Source: Burkholderiaceae bacterium (GTDB lineage Bacteria > Pseudomonadota > Gammaproteobacteria > Burkholderiales > Burkholderiaceae_B). From it: 64,000 nucleotides of DNA. The translations under genes and the position numbers were made by a program. This document shows positions 37,650-46,529 of the stretch, piece by piece (position 1 is the stretch's first letter; each line of letters opens with the position of its first letter). The stretch covers positions 1-64,000 of the forward strand of contig JAOATE010000007.1 in assembly GCA_030158305.1 (NCBI GenBank). Direction: 5' to 3'. A model generated the notes under the pieces. It saw nothing but the letters and a program-made list of their open reading frames with translations. It was not told the origin of the DNA and did no database searches.

Positions 37650-38600
37650 CTATTGAAGTTTAAAAACCCTTAAAGCATTTTTATATGCGACTTGTTCGAT
37701 CACATCTGGTCGCAGATAGGGCAGCAGGTTGGCACGAATTTCAGCGATGGCCTCGTCATAATGGGCATCCCAGCCACAGCATGTATCCGAGCCGAGCATG
37801 ATGCGATCCGGGAAGGCTTCGATCAGTGCTTTCCATTTCGGACGCAGTCCCTCTGTCGTGTAGGCGCGACCTGGTCGATTGATTTTTGCTAAACGATTAT
37901 GCAGTTCGCCCGAAGCCGACATTTCACACATGATGTTTTTGCGCTGCTTAAAGAGATTGGCAAGATCATCTGGTTGCGCGAGCGGCAAGCAGTGCGAAAG
38001 AATCGTGATGGTGTTTGGAAAATCAGCAGAGAGACGCAGGAGGTCTTCGGTGAACTCTGGATTGTGCTGAGAATGAATTTGTATAAAGCCACCATAATCG
38101 TTCGCGATCTCATAAAACTTTCGCATTGCAGGATTATCAGTTTTTATTTTTCGGCGAAAGGGCTGCGGGCCGCTCGACTCGTTGTTGGTATGTAATTCAC
38201 CAAAACCTTTGATGGTCCCAGACGCAAACATGCCACGGGCATTCGTAAACAGATCACGGAAATAGATATTTTCTGTCGCAACAAGCGTTGAAGCTCCTTG
38301 TCGAACAAAACTTTCAGCGAACTCTCGTTGACCTGCTGCAGGAATATGTCGGTTGCCTAAGGCGTCAGCAATATCTGGACGCAGGTCACCGACGCCACCC
38401 CCCCAGCGGACACCATTGGCATTCATTCTTTGAACAATGTCCGCACTTGCGGGCCCATTGCGGGAGTATGTGTGCAAATGCACGTCTGCGATGGGGACTG
38501 TTTTTGCGAGTGCGACAGACTTTGGGTCGGGCGATTGAGCAAAACTGAAGGAGGCAAATAAAATCAAGCCACATACGGATACTACTTTTAAATATTTCAT
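37650..38600 (-). CDS. Exported amidohydrolase (TIM-barrel metal-dependent hydrolase)
   Basis: A 316-residue member of the amidohydrolase 2 group. A signal peptide (about 1-22, ending SFAQS) precedes the barrel, which opens with the metal-binding HxH in IADVHLHTYS and has HSQHNPEF, LSHCLP and the late Asp in MLGSDTCCGWDAH. Export is unusual for these enzymes. I start at the ATG at 38600; upstream codons to 38672 are open but lack a signal. It follows a Bug receptor (gap about 100 nt), so it may hydrolyse an imported or periplasmic carboxylate or lactone. Confidence 0.78.
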   Translation of the reverse strand: MKYLKVVSVCGLILFASFSFAQSPDPKSVALAKTVPIADVHLHTYSRNGPASADIVQRMNANGVRWGGGVGDLRPDIADALGNRHIPAAGQREFAESFVRQGASTLVATENIYFRDLFTNARGMFASGTIKGFGELHTNNESSGPQPFRRKIKTDNPAMRKFYEIANDYGGFIQIHSQHNPEFTEDLLRLSADFPNTITILSHCLPLAQPDDLANLFKQRKNIMCEMSASGELHNRLAKINRPGRAYTTEGLRPKWKALIEAFPDRIMLGSDTCCGWDAHYDEAIAEIRANLLPYLRPDVIEQVAYKNALRVFKLQ

Positions 38601-38702
38601 TGCTTTCGTTTTGTTTGCTGAGCCGATCAATATAAGCTCGGTGGATGCGCGCTGTGATGACACGCTACGCATCCACCAAGAGGACGTCGACGGCTACTTT
38701 GA

Positions 38703-39695
38703 TTAGTTGAGTTTGATATTGTTGGCCTTGCCGACATCCTGCCATTTTTTGTTATCGGCTCGGACATAGGCGGCAAACTGTTCAGGCGTATCGCCGACCG
38801 GTTGAGCTCCCAGCTCAAGTAGTTTCTTTTGCATCTCAGGCGTATTTAAAATTGCCACGATGTGCTTGTTTAAGTCATCCACGAGTGGTTTGGGCGTACC
38901 TGCGGGCGCAAACAAGCCAAACCACGCTGACATTTCATAACCAGGCACACCTGCTTCGGCCAAGGTGGGAATCTCTGGCGCGGCTGGCCAGCGTGTCTTC
39001 GTCGTAACAGCCAGCGCGCGTACTTTGCCTGCTTTAATCAGACTCATTGATGACGGCAGGTTGTCAAAGCCGATTTGAACTTGTCCACCCATCAGGTCGG
39101 TCAACATCGGAGAACCGCCTTTGTAAGGGATATGGGTGATATCGATTTGTGCGAGTGTTTTGAGCAGTTCGCCGCTCATATGTGGCGAGCCACCATGGCT
39201 GGTTGAACCAAAATTAATCGAGCCTGGTTTTGCTTTTGCCATCGCGATCAGTTCTTTGACATCCTTGGCAGGAAACGCGGGGCTCGCCAATAAAACGTTG
39301 GGCGTGCTGGCAACAAGTGTCACAGGCACAAAATCTTTGGTGGGATCGTAAGGAGGTGGTGATTGGAGCGCAGGAATAATGCCGTGGGAGGCGATCGTGC
39401 CCATGACAAGTGTTTTTCCATCGGGGGCGGCTTTAGAGACTTGTTGTGAGCCGATCACGCCGCCTGCGCCCGCTTTGTTTTCAATGACGACGGTCATGCC
39501 GGTGCGCTGCTGTAGGCCAGGGGCGAGGTTGCGTGCTAAGAGGTCTGTTGTTCCGCCGGGAGGATAGGGGACGACAATGCGCAAGGTCTTGTCGGTCGTT
39601 TGTGCAGAGGCGAGGGCGGACCATGCGATGAGCGTGGTGAGTGCGAGACCTTTGAGGGTGGTGCGACGTGTGTCAGTACGAGTGGGATGAGTCAT
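38703..39695 (-). CDS. Bug-family tripartite tricarboxylate transport receptor
   Basis: A 330-residue periplasmic binding protein. The signal peptide carries an RR pair before the hydrophobic stretch and ends in ASAQT, followed by the family sequence LRIVVPYPPGGTTDLLAR, then ENKAGAGGVIGSQQV and PYKGGSPMLTDL. Bug proteins bind carboxylates and many are orphans without TctAB, as here. It lies downstream of the split AtuA-like genes, which suggests the ligand is a substrate or intermediate of that pathway. Confidence 0.93.
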   Translation of the reverse strand: MTHPTRTDTRRTTLKGLALTTLIAWSALASAQTTDKTLRIVVPYPPGGTTDLLARNLAPGLQQRTGMTVVIENKAGAGGVIGSQQVSKAAPDGKTLVMGTIASHGIIPALQSPPPYDPTKDFVPVTLVASTPNVLLASPAFPAKDVKELIAMAKAKPGSINFGSTSHGGSPHMSGELLKTLAQIDITHIPYKGGSPMLTDLMGGQVQIGFDNLPSSMSLIKAGKVRALAVTTKTRWPAAPEIPTLAEAGVPGYEMSAWFGLFAPAGTPKPLVDDLNKHIVAILNTPEMQKKLLELGAQPVGDTPEQFAAYVRADNKKWQDVGKANNIKLN

Positions 39696-39775
39696 GATGT
39701 CTCCTAATTATTATGAAGTTTTTGTTACATGATCGAAAATTCAGGTCTGTCAGTACAAGTGCAGATTGCTCTTTC

Positions 39776-40132
39776 TCAGGCAATCAACTCTGGGGCCTGA
39801 AGAAATGCTTTTAAATGCTCGGGCACTTCGATCTCAAAGCCTAGCACTGCGGCGGAAAGTGCTTTGCCATAGTTGTCCAGACACAGACTCCTGGAGACGC
39901 CACCACCGAGAGCGCCCTGACAGACAAAGTTCATCGCATGAATATTGTCAACGTCATAGCGCGTCACAGTACCCGTAATGGCGCCACCATAGAATTTTTT
40001 GAAGCGTTCTTCGGTGAGTTGTTCTTTGAGCAGTGGATAAAGCTCTGGTGTGTAAGCAAAGACAGCAATATTGGATGTGTTGCCTTTGTCGCCCGAGCGC
40101 GTATGCGCGACGTGTTGTAGTTTGACTTTCAT
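39776..40132 (-). CDS. AtuA-like C-terminal domain protein (stand-alone)
   Basis: A 118-residue protein: VKLQHVAHTRSGDKGNTSNIA at its start, ALGGGVSRSLCLDNYGKALS further on. This resembles the C-terminal domain of AtuA-type proteins (DUF1446 family), which in acyclic terpene users is fused to the larger domain. Here it is encoded separately 3 nt after the larger part. Residues DKGNT may take part in ligand binding. Probably the second subunit of a two-part enzyme; the reaction is unknown. Confidence 0.78.
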   Translation of the reverse strand: MKVKLQHVAHTRSGDKGNTSNIAVFAYTPELYPLLKEQLTEERFKKFYGGAITGTVTRYDVDNIHAMNFVCQGALGGGVSRSLCLDNYGKALSAAVLGFEIEVPEHLKAFLQAPELIA

Positions 40133-40135
40133 GGC

Positions 40136-41491
40136 TTAGCTCTCAATGTAGGTGACAGACGCAGGGACTTTTTCGCGCGGGACGAGTGAAGACCACACGC
40201 CAATGACTTCGCGTGTGCGGTCTTGGTGGGGCACCCGCTTGCCTGTGTGTGCAATGCCAGAGACGGCCATGCCATCAATTTCGCGCCCAACCTTGGCCGC
40301 CTCTTCTTTCGTTTTGGTTCGTGCAGCGACGCGTACCGCAATTTCGTAGGGCTCTGGAGCATCTGCTGGAGTGGCATCGCCATGGATGGCATTCAAGCCC
40401 AGAAAATCAATGCGGAGATCTTCGGCTTGTAGCTTGACGATTTTGAACCGCTCTTCGAGTACTTTTTTGGCAATCTGGGCACGACGCAGAGCGCCAGGGC
40501 CAGCGTAAAAAAACATGTCTTCGCCGATATGACCTTCGGTGCAACCGATCGAGACTTTGAGTGTGGGTGTGCGGGGCTTGCCGCTGATGTGGCTTACACG
40601 CACGCGATCTGGCCCGACTTGTTCGAGTTTGACCGTGGTGAAATCGACGACGACATCGGGCGTGAGGTAGTTGGCAGGGTCGTGTACTTCGTACAGGAGT
40701 TGCTCTTTGACAGTCTGTAACGTGACCGCACCACCTGTGCCGGCGACTTTGGTGATGACGGCGCTGCCGTCACGGCTCACTATTGCGATGGGGAAGCCAA
40801 ATTTCCAAGGCTCAGGTACGTCTTTAAAGCCCGGGTCCATAAAGTAACCCCCAGTGACTTGTGCGCCGCACTCCATCAGGTGGCCGATGCCTGTGCCTTG
40901 GCCGAGTTTGACGTGATCCAGCGGATCCCAGCCAAACTCGAACATCATGGGCGCCATAAAGATCGAAGGGTCTGCGACCCGTCCGGTGATGACGATTTGG
41001 GCGCCTGCTTTCAGTGCCTCGACGATGGGCTCCGCTCCGAGATAGGCCTCGGCAGAGATCAAGGTAGACTTAAGCGTGGAGGTTTTTTCTCCCGTTTCCA
41101 TGATGGTATCGGTCAGCTCAAGCACATGCTCTGTGATGAGGCTGCCATTGACCGAGGCGATTTTCACACCGCTGTAACCTAATTCTTGTAAAAGGACAGC
41201 AACACGCCTCGCAGCGGCGTCTGGGTTAATCCATCCCTGATTGGTAATGATTTTGGTACCGCGTTTCATGCAGGCGGGGAGGACCGCCTTCATGCGGTCA
41301 TCCAGGTAGGTGTCGTAGCCCGGAAAGGACTTGTCGCGTCTGGCCCTGACTTGTGCGGCTGAGACAGTTGCCTCCGCCATGGTTTCAAAGCATAGGTAGT
41401 CTAGATCGCCTTGTTCTGCGTTTTGAGCGGCGGGTTCGACACGATCCCCCCACCACGCAGCACCTGAACCGATGCGGATGGTTTCTTTCAT
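40136..41491 (-). CDS. AtuA-like DUF1446 family protein
   Basis: A 451-residue protein beginning IRIGSGAAWWGDRVEPAA, with DYLCFETMAEATVSAA, NQGWINPDAAARR and ITGRVADPSIFMAP, hallmarks of the DUF1446/AtuA family (acyclic terpene utilisation and related carboxylate routes). Stand-alone N-terminal parts paired with a small C-terminal partner are known in Burkholderiales. With the downstream Bug receptor and amidohydrolase it forms a candidate catabolic operon reading on the minus strand from 41491 to 37650. Confidence 0.82.
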   Translation of the reverse strand: MKETIRIGSGAAWWGDRVEPAAQNAEQGDLDYLCFETMAEATVSAAQVRARRDKSFPGYDTYLDDRMKAVLPACMKRGTKIITNQGWINPDAAARRVAVLLQELGYSGVKIASVNGSLITEHVLELTDTIMETGEKTSTLKSTLISAEAYLGAEPIVEALKAGAQIVITGRVADPSIFMAPMMFEFGWDPLDHVKLGQGTGIGHLMECGAQVTGGYFMDPGFKDVPEPWKFGFPIAIVSRDGSAVITKVAGTGGAVTLQTVKEQLLYEVHDPANYLTPDVVVDFTTVKLEQVGPDRVRVSHISGKPRTPTLKVSIGCTEGHIGEDMFFYAGPGALRRAQIAKKVLEERFKIVKLQAEDLRIDFLGLNAIHGDATPADAPEPYEIAVRVAARTKTKEEAAKVGREIDGMAVSGIAHTGKRVPHQDRTREVIGVWSSLVPREKVPASVTYIES

Positions 41492-41640
41492 TGTCTCGCT
41501 CCTCTTTTGTTTTCTAACTGTTATCTATGAATCATTGACGTAAAAGTCGTTTGCGTCAACATATATGGCGTGCACCACACACATCTTTGGTGTGGTCTTC
41601 ACGGGTTTGGGAATACTTTCATGATCTACTGCGTCCCACT

Positions 41641-42294
41641 ATGATTACTGTCGTGATTGCCTCGTATCGATACGGGCACCTCGCTGCACATTGCATCGAG
41701 TCTTTGTTATCCCAAACCAGCTCCCCTTCGAGAATTTTATTTGTCGACGATGGCGGGATGGATTGCGGTCATCTCCCCAGCCTGTACCCAGATATTGAAT
41801 ATATTCTCAGGCCTAAAAATTTAGGCACAGTCAGTAACTTTCAAGACATGCTCTCAAGGGTAGAAACTGAGTACGTGCTCTTTATTGGCGCGGATAATTG
41901 GCTCAGGTCTGATTCGATTGAGCTGTTGTCAATGGCGACAACGGACATCGTGACCTATGACATCGTAGTGACCGGTGAGCTTAAAGAAGAAATCTTGACG
42001 CGCGTGCCTGGCGAGACACGCCCGCATTTGGGTGACTTGTATTGGGACCGCCAAGCGCAACACCACGGTTCAATGATGTATCGCACTGACTTCGGTCAAC
42101 GTGTGGGGTACCAGAGGAGATTCGAACACGTTGGGCATCCGCAAGAGGATTGGAATCTCTGGGACAAAATGTTGGAGCAGGGGGCGACTGTCGGAAGCTT
42201 AAAAGAAGGCTTATTGTTTTACAGAAGACATCGAGAAAACTTTTTGAAATATGGTGAGCAAATTGTCTCGCCAGACGTGGAAATGTCTCAGTAA
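41641..42294 (+). CDS. Family 2 glycosyltransferase
   Basis: A 217-residue GT-A enzyme: MITVVIASYRYGHLAAHCIESLL is the family opening, FVDDGG the nucleotide-sugar part, FIGADNW the DXD-like site and HPQEDWNLWDKML the acceptor-side ED motif. It stands alone between two minus-strand transport regions. I use the ATG at 41641; a longer reading to 41551 exists without typical sequence. It could modify LPS, a glycan or a cell-surface polysaccharide; no partner is nearby. Confidence 0.8.
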   Translation: MITVVIASYRYGHLAAHCIESLLSQTSSPSRILFVDDGGMDCGHLPSLYPDIEYILRPKNLGTVSNFQDMLSRVETEYVLFIGADNWLRSDSIELLSMATTDIVTYDIVVTGELKEEILTRVPGETRPHLGDLYWDRQAQHHGSMMYRTDFGQRVGYQRRFEHVGHPQEDWNLWDKMLEQGATVGSLKEGLLFYRRHRENFLKYGEQIVSPDVEMSQ

Positions 42295-42340
42295 GTCTTT
42301 GAGTGAGTGTTTGAGCGCAGAAGCAACTGTTTGAAATGCA

Positions 42341-42380
42341 AATGAGGCTGCCATCCTTTTGGGAGGCAGCCTCATTTTTA
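42341..42380 (+). terminator. Terminator between the GT2 gene and the convergent Bug gene
   Basis: A 12-bp perfect stem (AATGAGGCTGCC at 42341-42352 with GGCAGCCTCATT at 42365-42376), 12-nt loop, followed on the plus strand by TTTTTATT. It lies between two converging genes and could also act weakly on the minus strand. Confidence 0.9.
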
Positions 42381-42420
42381 TTACTCGACCAAAAACGGAT
42401 CAAGAACCTTTGTACGTCGT

Positions 42421-43404
42421 TTAGTCTACGCGAGCGCCAGAACTTTTGACGATTTTCTGCCAGTTAGCCAGATCATCTTTGATGAGTGTGGCGAATTGCT
42501 GGGGGGTACTTTCGAGAGGTTCGCAACCTTGCTTAAGCAGGCGCTCTTGCACACCTTTATCGGCCAATACGGTTTTGATGGCTGCATTGAGCTTGTTGAC
42601 GATGGCGACAGGTGTGCCTGCGGGGGCCAAAATACCGTACCAAGGTGTTGAACCAAAGCCGGGAATCGTTTCGCTGATGGAAGGCACGTCAGGCAGTGCA
42701 CCGATACGTTTTTCGTTGGTCACAGCCAAGGCTTTGATTTTTCCGGCTTTAATTAAGCCCAAGGAGGAGGGCGCACTTTGTACTGAGACGGGAACGACTC
42801 CGCCTGCCACATCTGCTGCTGCTGCAGAAGCAGTTTTGTAGGGCACATGTTGTATGTTGAGGCTCATCTGCTGTTTGAACATTTCCATGATCAAGTGATT
42901 GAGCGTGCCATTTCCTGCCGAGGCATAGTTGTATTTGCCCGGGTTAGCTTTGAGTTGAGCAATCAGTTCGTTGACATTGTTGGCTGGAAAGGCGGCGTTA
43001 GCGACAAGCACATAACCGGCGCTGGCCACAAGGCCCACAGGCGTGAAGTCTTTGATGGGGTCAAAGCCTGTGGTTTTGTAGAGCCAAGGGTTGATGACCT
43101 GAGCGCCGTTGGTTGTCAGCATCAGTGTGTAACCGTCTGGCTTGGCCTTTGCGGCGGCGGCGGTGCCGATGTTGCCACCCGCGCCTGTACGGTTTTCAAC
43201 CACAAATTGTTGGCCTAGAACCTCGCTGAGCTTGGCGGAAATAATGCGGGCAATGGTGTCGTTTGCGCCACCTGCGCCTTGGGGCACGATCACGTTTACG
43301 GGACGCGTTGGGTAATCAGCTTGTGCCGAGGCGGTGCCATGCGCCAGTGCGACGAGGGCGGCGCCTGCGACGAGCGCGCGGGTCATGGTCGAAATAATGC
43401 GCAT
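42421..43404 (-). CDS. Bug-family tripartite tricarboxylate transport receptor
   Basis: A 327-residue periplasmic receptor. The signal peptide ends in GTASAQA, followed by YPTRPVNVIVPQGAGGAND, VENRTGAGGNIGTAAAA and VPYKTASAAAADVAGG. The start at 43404 has a CGGAG site 6 nt upstream; the frame is open to 43536 but that part does not look like protein. No TctA/TctB genes lie nearby. It is divergent from the copper operon, gap about 118 nt, without an evident functional tie. Confidence 0.93.
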   Translation of the reverse strand: MRIISTMTRALVAGAALVALAHGTASAQADYPTRPVNVIVPQGAGGANDTIARIISAKLSEVLGQQFVVENRTGAGGNIGTAAAAKAKPDGYTLMLTTNGAQVINPWLYKTTGFDPIKDFTPVGLVASAGYVLVANAAFPANNVNELIAQLKANPGKYNYASAGNGTLNHLIMEMFKQQMSLNIQHVPYKTASAAAADVAGGVVPVSVQSAPSSLGLIKAGKIKALAVTNEKRIGALPDVPSISETIPGFGSTPWYGILAPAGTPVAIVNKLNAAIKTVLADKGVQERLLKQGCEPLESTPQQFATLIKDDLANWQKIVKSSGARVD

Positions 43405-43522
43405 GTCAATCTCCGGTATTTTTGTAAGAAGTGCTTTTATACAGCATGACTCTGACTTTTGGGTGTCAGACAAGCATTTCAAGGGAAAATCATGAGTATC
43501 AAATGCAGTAGAATTATTACTT

Positions 43523-43909
43523 ATGTTTACCCTCATTCAACTCAAACGTCTCGCTACAACGCTCCTCGCGGTGATGTTGTTGGCCGTTTCTGCGCCCACG
43601 ATTTCCAAAGTGATCGTGATGGACGGGGCGCAGTCTGCATTGATTGAGATTTGTACGACTGAGGGTGTCAAACAGATCAGTTTTTCGGAATCGGGGTTGA
43701 TTTTTCAAGATTCTTCAGGGGATCATAGTGCGCATGCTGAGGACTGTCCTTATTGTCATCTTCAGCTCACCTCCTTTACACCCCCTGCAGCGCAGACTTT
43801 TCTGAATGTTCGAGTCCTTGCGTTTTTTCCCTCACTTTTTTATCAAGCACCTAAGTCCCAGTTTGCCTGGGCACCTCAGCTCGCCCGAGCGCCACCCACC
43901 CTCTCCTAA
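43523..43909 (+). CDS. DUF2946-family small secreted/membrane protein (copper-linked)
   Basis: A 128-residue protein with an N-terminal hydrophobic segment (LATTLLAVMLLAVSAPTIS), a short mature domain with HSAHAEDCPYCHL (the H...CPYC motif of DUF2946) and a hydrophobic C-terminal part (FLNVRVLAFFPSLFYQ). Proteins of this family usually occur in copper uptake or resistance loci, and the CxxC/His cluster suggests metal or heme handling. No good ribosome site is seen before the ATG. It heads the operon with the PCuAC-like, MbnP and MbnH genes. Confidence 0.8.
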   Translation: MFTLIQLKRLATTLLAVMLLAVSAPTISKVIVMDGAQSALIEICTTEGVKQISFSESGLIFQDSSGDHSAHAEDCPYCHLQLTSFTPPAAQTFLNVRVLAFFPSLFYQAPKSQFAWAPQLARAPPTLS

Positions 43910-43975
43910 GTTCTAAATCCAGAGAGCCTCTCGCCTGTAGGCGCGGGGAGCTGCATTTATATATTTGGAGAAGTC

Positions 43976-44482
43976 ATGAGCCGAGTTCAACTCGTGCGTC
44001 GGACATTGTTGGCAAGCGTTGCGGCGCTGCCCTTTGTGATGGGAGTGGTCCATGGTCACGCCTATAAAGCCGACGGTTTAAAAGTCGATCATCCCTATGC
44101 GACGCCCACTCCATCCGGCGAGAAAAATAGTGCTGTGTATTTTCGCTCCCTTGAAAACGGCGGGAAAAATGCTGATGCACTGATTGGCGCGCGTGCCGAT
44201 GTCGCTGAGCGTGTTGATATTCAACGCACTGAGCCAGGGCGTGCAGTTCCGGAGGAGCTGAGCGTCAAGGAAGTGAATTTGCCGAGCGGTCAGGCTCCTT
44301 CTTTTCGGCATGATGCGGCAAGTGGATATCACTTGTTATTGGTCAATCTCAAAGCACCTTTGAAAAGCGGCGATCGCTTTCCGATCTGGCTGACGTTTCG
44401 TCACGCAGGTGAAAAGAAAGTCATGGTCTGGGTACAGACACCTAGAGGCTCGCAAGCGCCTCAGCACGATCACAAACATTAA
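43976..44482 (+). CDS. PCuAC-family periplasmic copper chaperone-like protein, degenerate ligand set
   Basis: A 168-residue protein with an export signal (RRTLLASVAALPFVMGVVHG) and the cupredoxin-like PCuAC fold: VDHPYATPTPSGEKNSAVYF, then SVKEVNLPSGQ, GYHLLLVNLKAPLKSGDRF and LTFRHAGEKKVMVWV. Standard members bind Cu(I) through H-x-M, M and H-x-M residues. Here the HxM position reads IQRT, the next Met positions are Pro/Ser-rich, and only GYH is kept. The C-terminal tail HDHKH is histidine-rich and may be an alternative metal site. It lies second in the copper operon. Confidence 0.85.
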   Translation: MSRVQLVRRTLLASVAALPFVMGVVHGHAYKADGLKVDHPYATPTPSGEKNSAVYFRSLENGGKNADALIGARADVAERVDIQRTEPGRAVPEELSVKEVNLPSGQAPSFRHDAASGYHLLLVNLKAPLKSGDRFPIWLTFRHAGEKKVMVWVQTPRGSQAPQHDHKH

Positions 44483-44491
44483 GGAATAAAA

Positions 44492-45379
44492 ATGAAATCT
44501 TATTTAGCTTTGGTTGGAACATCACTGTTGGTTGCATGTTCGACCGTCCCTTCACAACAGACTGCCACTCAGCCCGTTGAGTTGCGTTTTGTCGCAGAGG
44601 TCAACGGACAGTCGTTCGAATGTGGTCAATCCTATAAAAATATTGGCACGACACGTTCAACGATGACACCTACTGACTTCCGGATGTTTGTCAGTCAAGT
44701 GCACTTGATGACGGCAGAGGGAAAGGCTGTCCCCGTGCAGTTGGTCCAGGACAATACTTGGCAGTTAGAGGGCATTGCTTTGCTGGACTTTGAGAATGGT
44801 CAGGGCCCTTGCAGAAATGGTACGCCTCCTATGAACACGGTTGTCCGTGGGACCGCGCCTGCGGGACAATATACTGGGGTCAAACTCACAGTGGGCGTCC
44901 CCTTTGAGCGCAACCATGGCGACCCGACTGTTGCACCTGCTCCGTTGAGCTCGACAGCGATGTTCTGGACATGGCAGGGCGGCTACAAGTTCCTCAAATT
45001 TGATACGGCAACCTCGGGTCGCCCGATCCAGTCTGCCAAGCCCGCAGCCGACGGTGGTGGAAATGCCTCGGGTTTTTCGGTCCACCTGGGTAGCACGATG
45101 TGTGCCTCTCCCTCACGGACTCAGGCACCGACCGCATGTCAGAATCCCAACCGGATTGACGTGACACTGACTGACTTTGATTTAAAGAAAAATCAGGTGG
45201 TAGTGGATATTGGCCGAGTCTTGGCTGGTTCTAATGTGGATGTAAATGCACCCAAAACTTCGCCCGGCTGCATGAGCTTTCCAAAGGATGCGGATTGTCC
45301 GCCGATCATGAATGCGATGGGTCTGCCCTACGATGGCAAGGCACCCTCGGGTCCTCAGCAGTTCATCATGAAACGGTAA
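44492..45379 (+). CDS. mbnP: MbnP-family copper-binding lipoprotein
   Basis: A 295-residue lipoprotein (lipobox LVAC, Cys16) of the four-Cys metallo-mystery-pair group. Cys-containing parts FECGQSY, GQGPCRNG, TMCASPS and CMSFPKDADCPP are seen, as are MFVSQVHLM and the aromatic FWTWQGGYKF. In the characterised MbnP, a partner di-heme enzyme converts a Trp to kynurenine, which creates the copper site; the Trp in FWTW is a candidate by inference. mbnH follows 4 nt later. No methanobactin precursor or biosynthesis genes are present. Confidence 0.88.
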   Translation: MKSYLALVGTSLLVACSTVPSQQTATQPVELRFVAEVNGQSFECGQSYKNIGTTRSTMTPTDFRMFVSQVHLMTAEGKAVPVQLVQDNTWQLEGIALLDFENGQGPCRNGTPPMNTVVRGTAPAGQYTGVKLTVGVPFERNHGDPTVAPAPLSSTAMFWTWQGGYKFLKFDTATSGRPIQSAKPAADGGGNASGFSVHLGSTMCASPSRTQAPTACQNPNRIDVTLTDFDLKKNQVVVDIGRVLAGSNVDVNAPKTSPGCMSFPKDADCPPIMNAMGLPYDGKAPSGPQQFIMKR

Positions 45380-45383
45380 GCCG

Positions 45384-46529
45384 ATGAAATTGCGTTTATT
45401 ACGCCTGGCCATGGTGTCTTTTTTAGGCATCATGGCAAGTGCTGCACAGTTTAATGTCGCTGCACAGACCTATCGGTGGGATATTCCACAATGGGTCCCT
45501 GTGCCTGTGGTGCCAGACGACAATCCTATGACGGATAAAAAAGTCGAATTAGGGCGTCATCTTTTTTACGATCAACGTTTGTCGGCAGATCAAACGATGT
45601 CTTGTGCGACCTGTCATCACCAAGACAAGGCGTTTACAGATGGCCGTCGGTTTGCAAAGGGAATTAGTGGGCAGTCGGCGATTCGCAATGCAATGTCACT
45701 GACAAATGTTGCGTATCTGCCTGTGTTGACATGGTCCAATCCGCTGTTGACTTCCATGGAAGCGCAGGCGCTGATCCCGCTTTTCGGCGAGCACCCGGTT
45801 GAAATGGGTATGGCGGGCAAGGAAGCACTTTTGTTTGAGCGGCTGAAAACAGAGCCGGTCTATCAGCGTTTATTTCGTGACGCTTTTCCAAAAGAGGCGC
45901 AGGGCGGGGAGTTTCAGCTGTACTCCCTTTCAACAGTCACCAAGGCGCTCGCGAGTTTTCAACGCAGACTGCTGTCCTTTGATAGCCCCTATGATCGGTT
46001 TCGCTACGGTGGCGATCAGGCCGCACTGAGCCCACAGGCTAAGCGTGGGGAGGCTTTGTTTTTCGGTGAAAAAATGGAGTGTTATCACTGCCATGGCGGT
46101 CTGAACTTTACTGACAATATCAAGCATGCACGCCTGCCATTTCCGGAGCTTGGCTTTCACAATACGGGTCTCTACAACGTAGATGGAAAAGGCGCGTATC
46201 CGACAGGTCAGACGGGGATCGAAGAGTTCACGGGGGCAGCCTCGGATATGGGCAAGTTTCGCACACCGACTCTGCGAAATATTGCTAAAACTGCGCCCTA
46301 TATGCATGATGGCTCTGTGCCGGATCTGGCAACAGTGATTCGCGCGCATTATGCGCGTGCGGGTCGTGCCGGTGGGCAGCCCTCCGGTCCGAACCCAAAG
46401 CGAAGTGAATTGTTAGTGGGATTTCAGGTAAACGAACAAGAGGTGCAAGATCTGATCGCGTTTTTACATACCCTCACGGATGAGGGTTTTTTGAAGGATG
46501 AGCGATTAAGCGATCCGTGGAAGCGGTGA
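45384..46529 (+). CDS. mbnH: MbnH-family di-heme peroxidase-like enzyme
   Basis: A 381-residue exported c-type di-heme protein of the bacterial cytochrome c peroxidase/MauG superfamily. After the signal peptide (to about residue 27) come two heme sites, SCATCHHQD and ECYHCHGG, the conserved segment TVTKALASFQRRLLS and the C-terminal ligand region TPTLRNIAKTAPYMHDG. MbnH oxidises its MbnP partner. It is the last gene of the operon and its last 24 bp overlap the end of the convergent ATPase gene. Confidence 0.92.
   Translation: MKLRLLRLAMVSFLGIMASAAQFNVAAQTYRWDIPQWVPVPVVPDDNPMTDKKVELGRHLFYDQRLSADQTMSCATCHHQDKAFTDGRRFAKGISGQSAIRNAMSLTNVAYLPVLTWSNPLLTSMEAQALIPLFGEHPVEMGMAGKEALLFERLKTEPVYQRLFRDAFPKEAQGGEFQLYSLSTVTKALASFQRRLLSFDSPYDRFRYGGDQAALSPQAKRGEALFFGEKMECYHCHGGLNFTDNIKHARLPFPELGFHNTGLYNVDGKGAYPTGQTGIEEFTGAASDMGKFRTPTLRNIAKTAPYMHDGSVPDLATVIRAHYARAGRAGGQPSGPNPKRSELLVGFQVNEQEVQDLIAFLHTLTDEGFLKDERLSDPWKR

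Noticed and set aside
43486-43522. Promoter with TAGAAT (43509-43514) just before the DUF2946 gene
   Set aside because: No matching -35 or extended -10 at a suitable distance; kept only as a weak possibility.
43523-46529. Methanobactin biosynthesis locus
   Set aside because: mbnP and mbnH are present but no mbnA precursor, mbnB or mbnC; the pair is widespread outside methanobactin producers.
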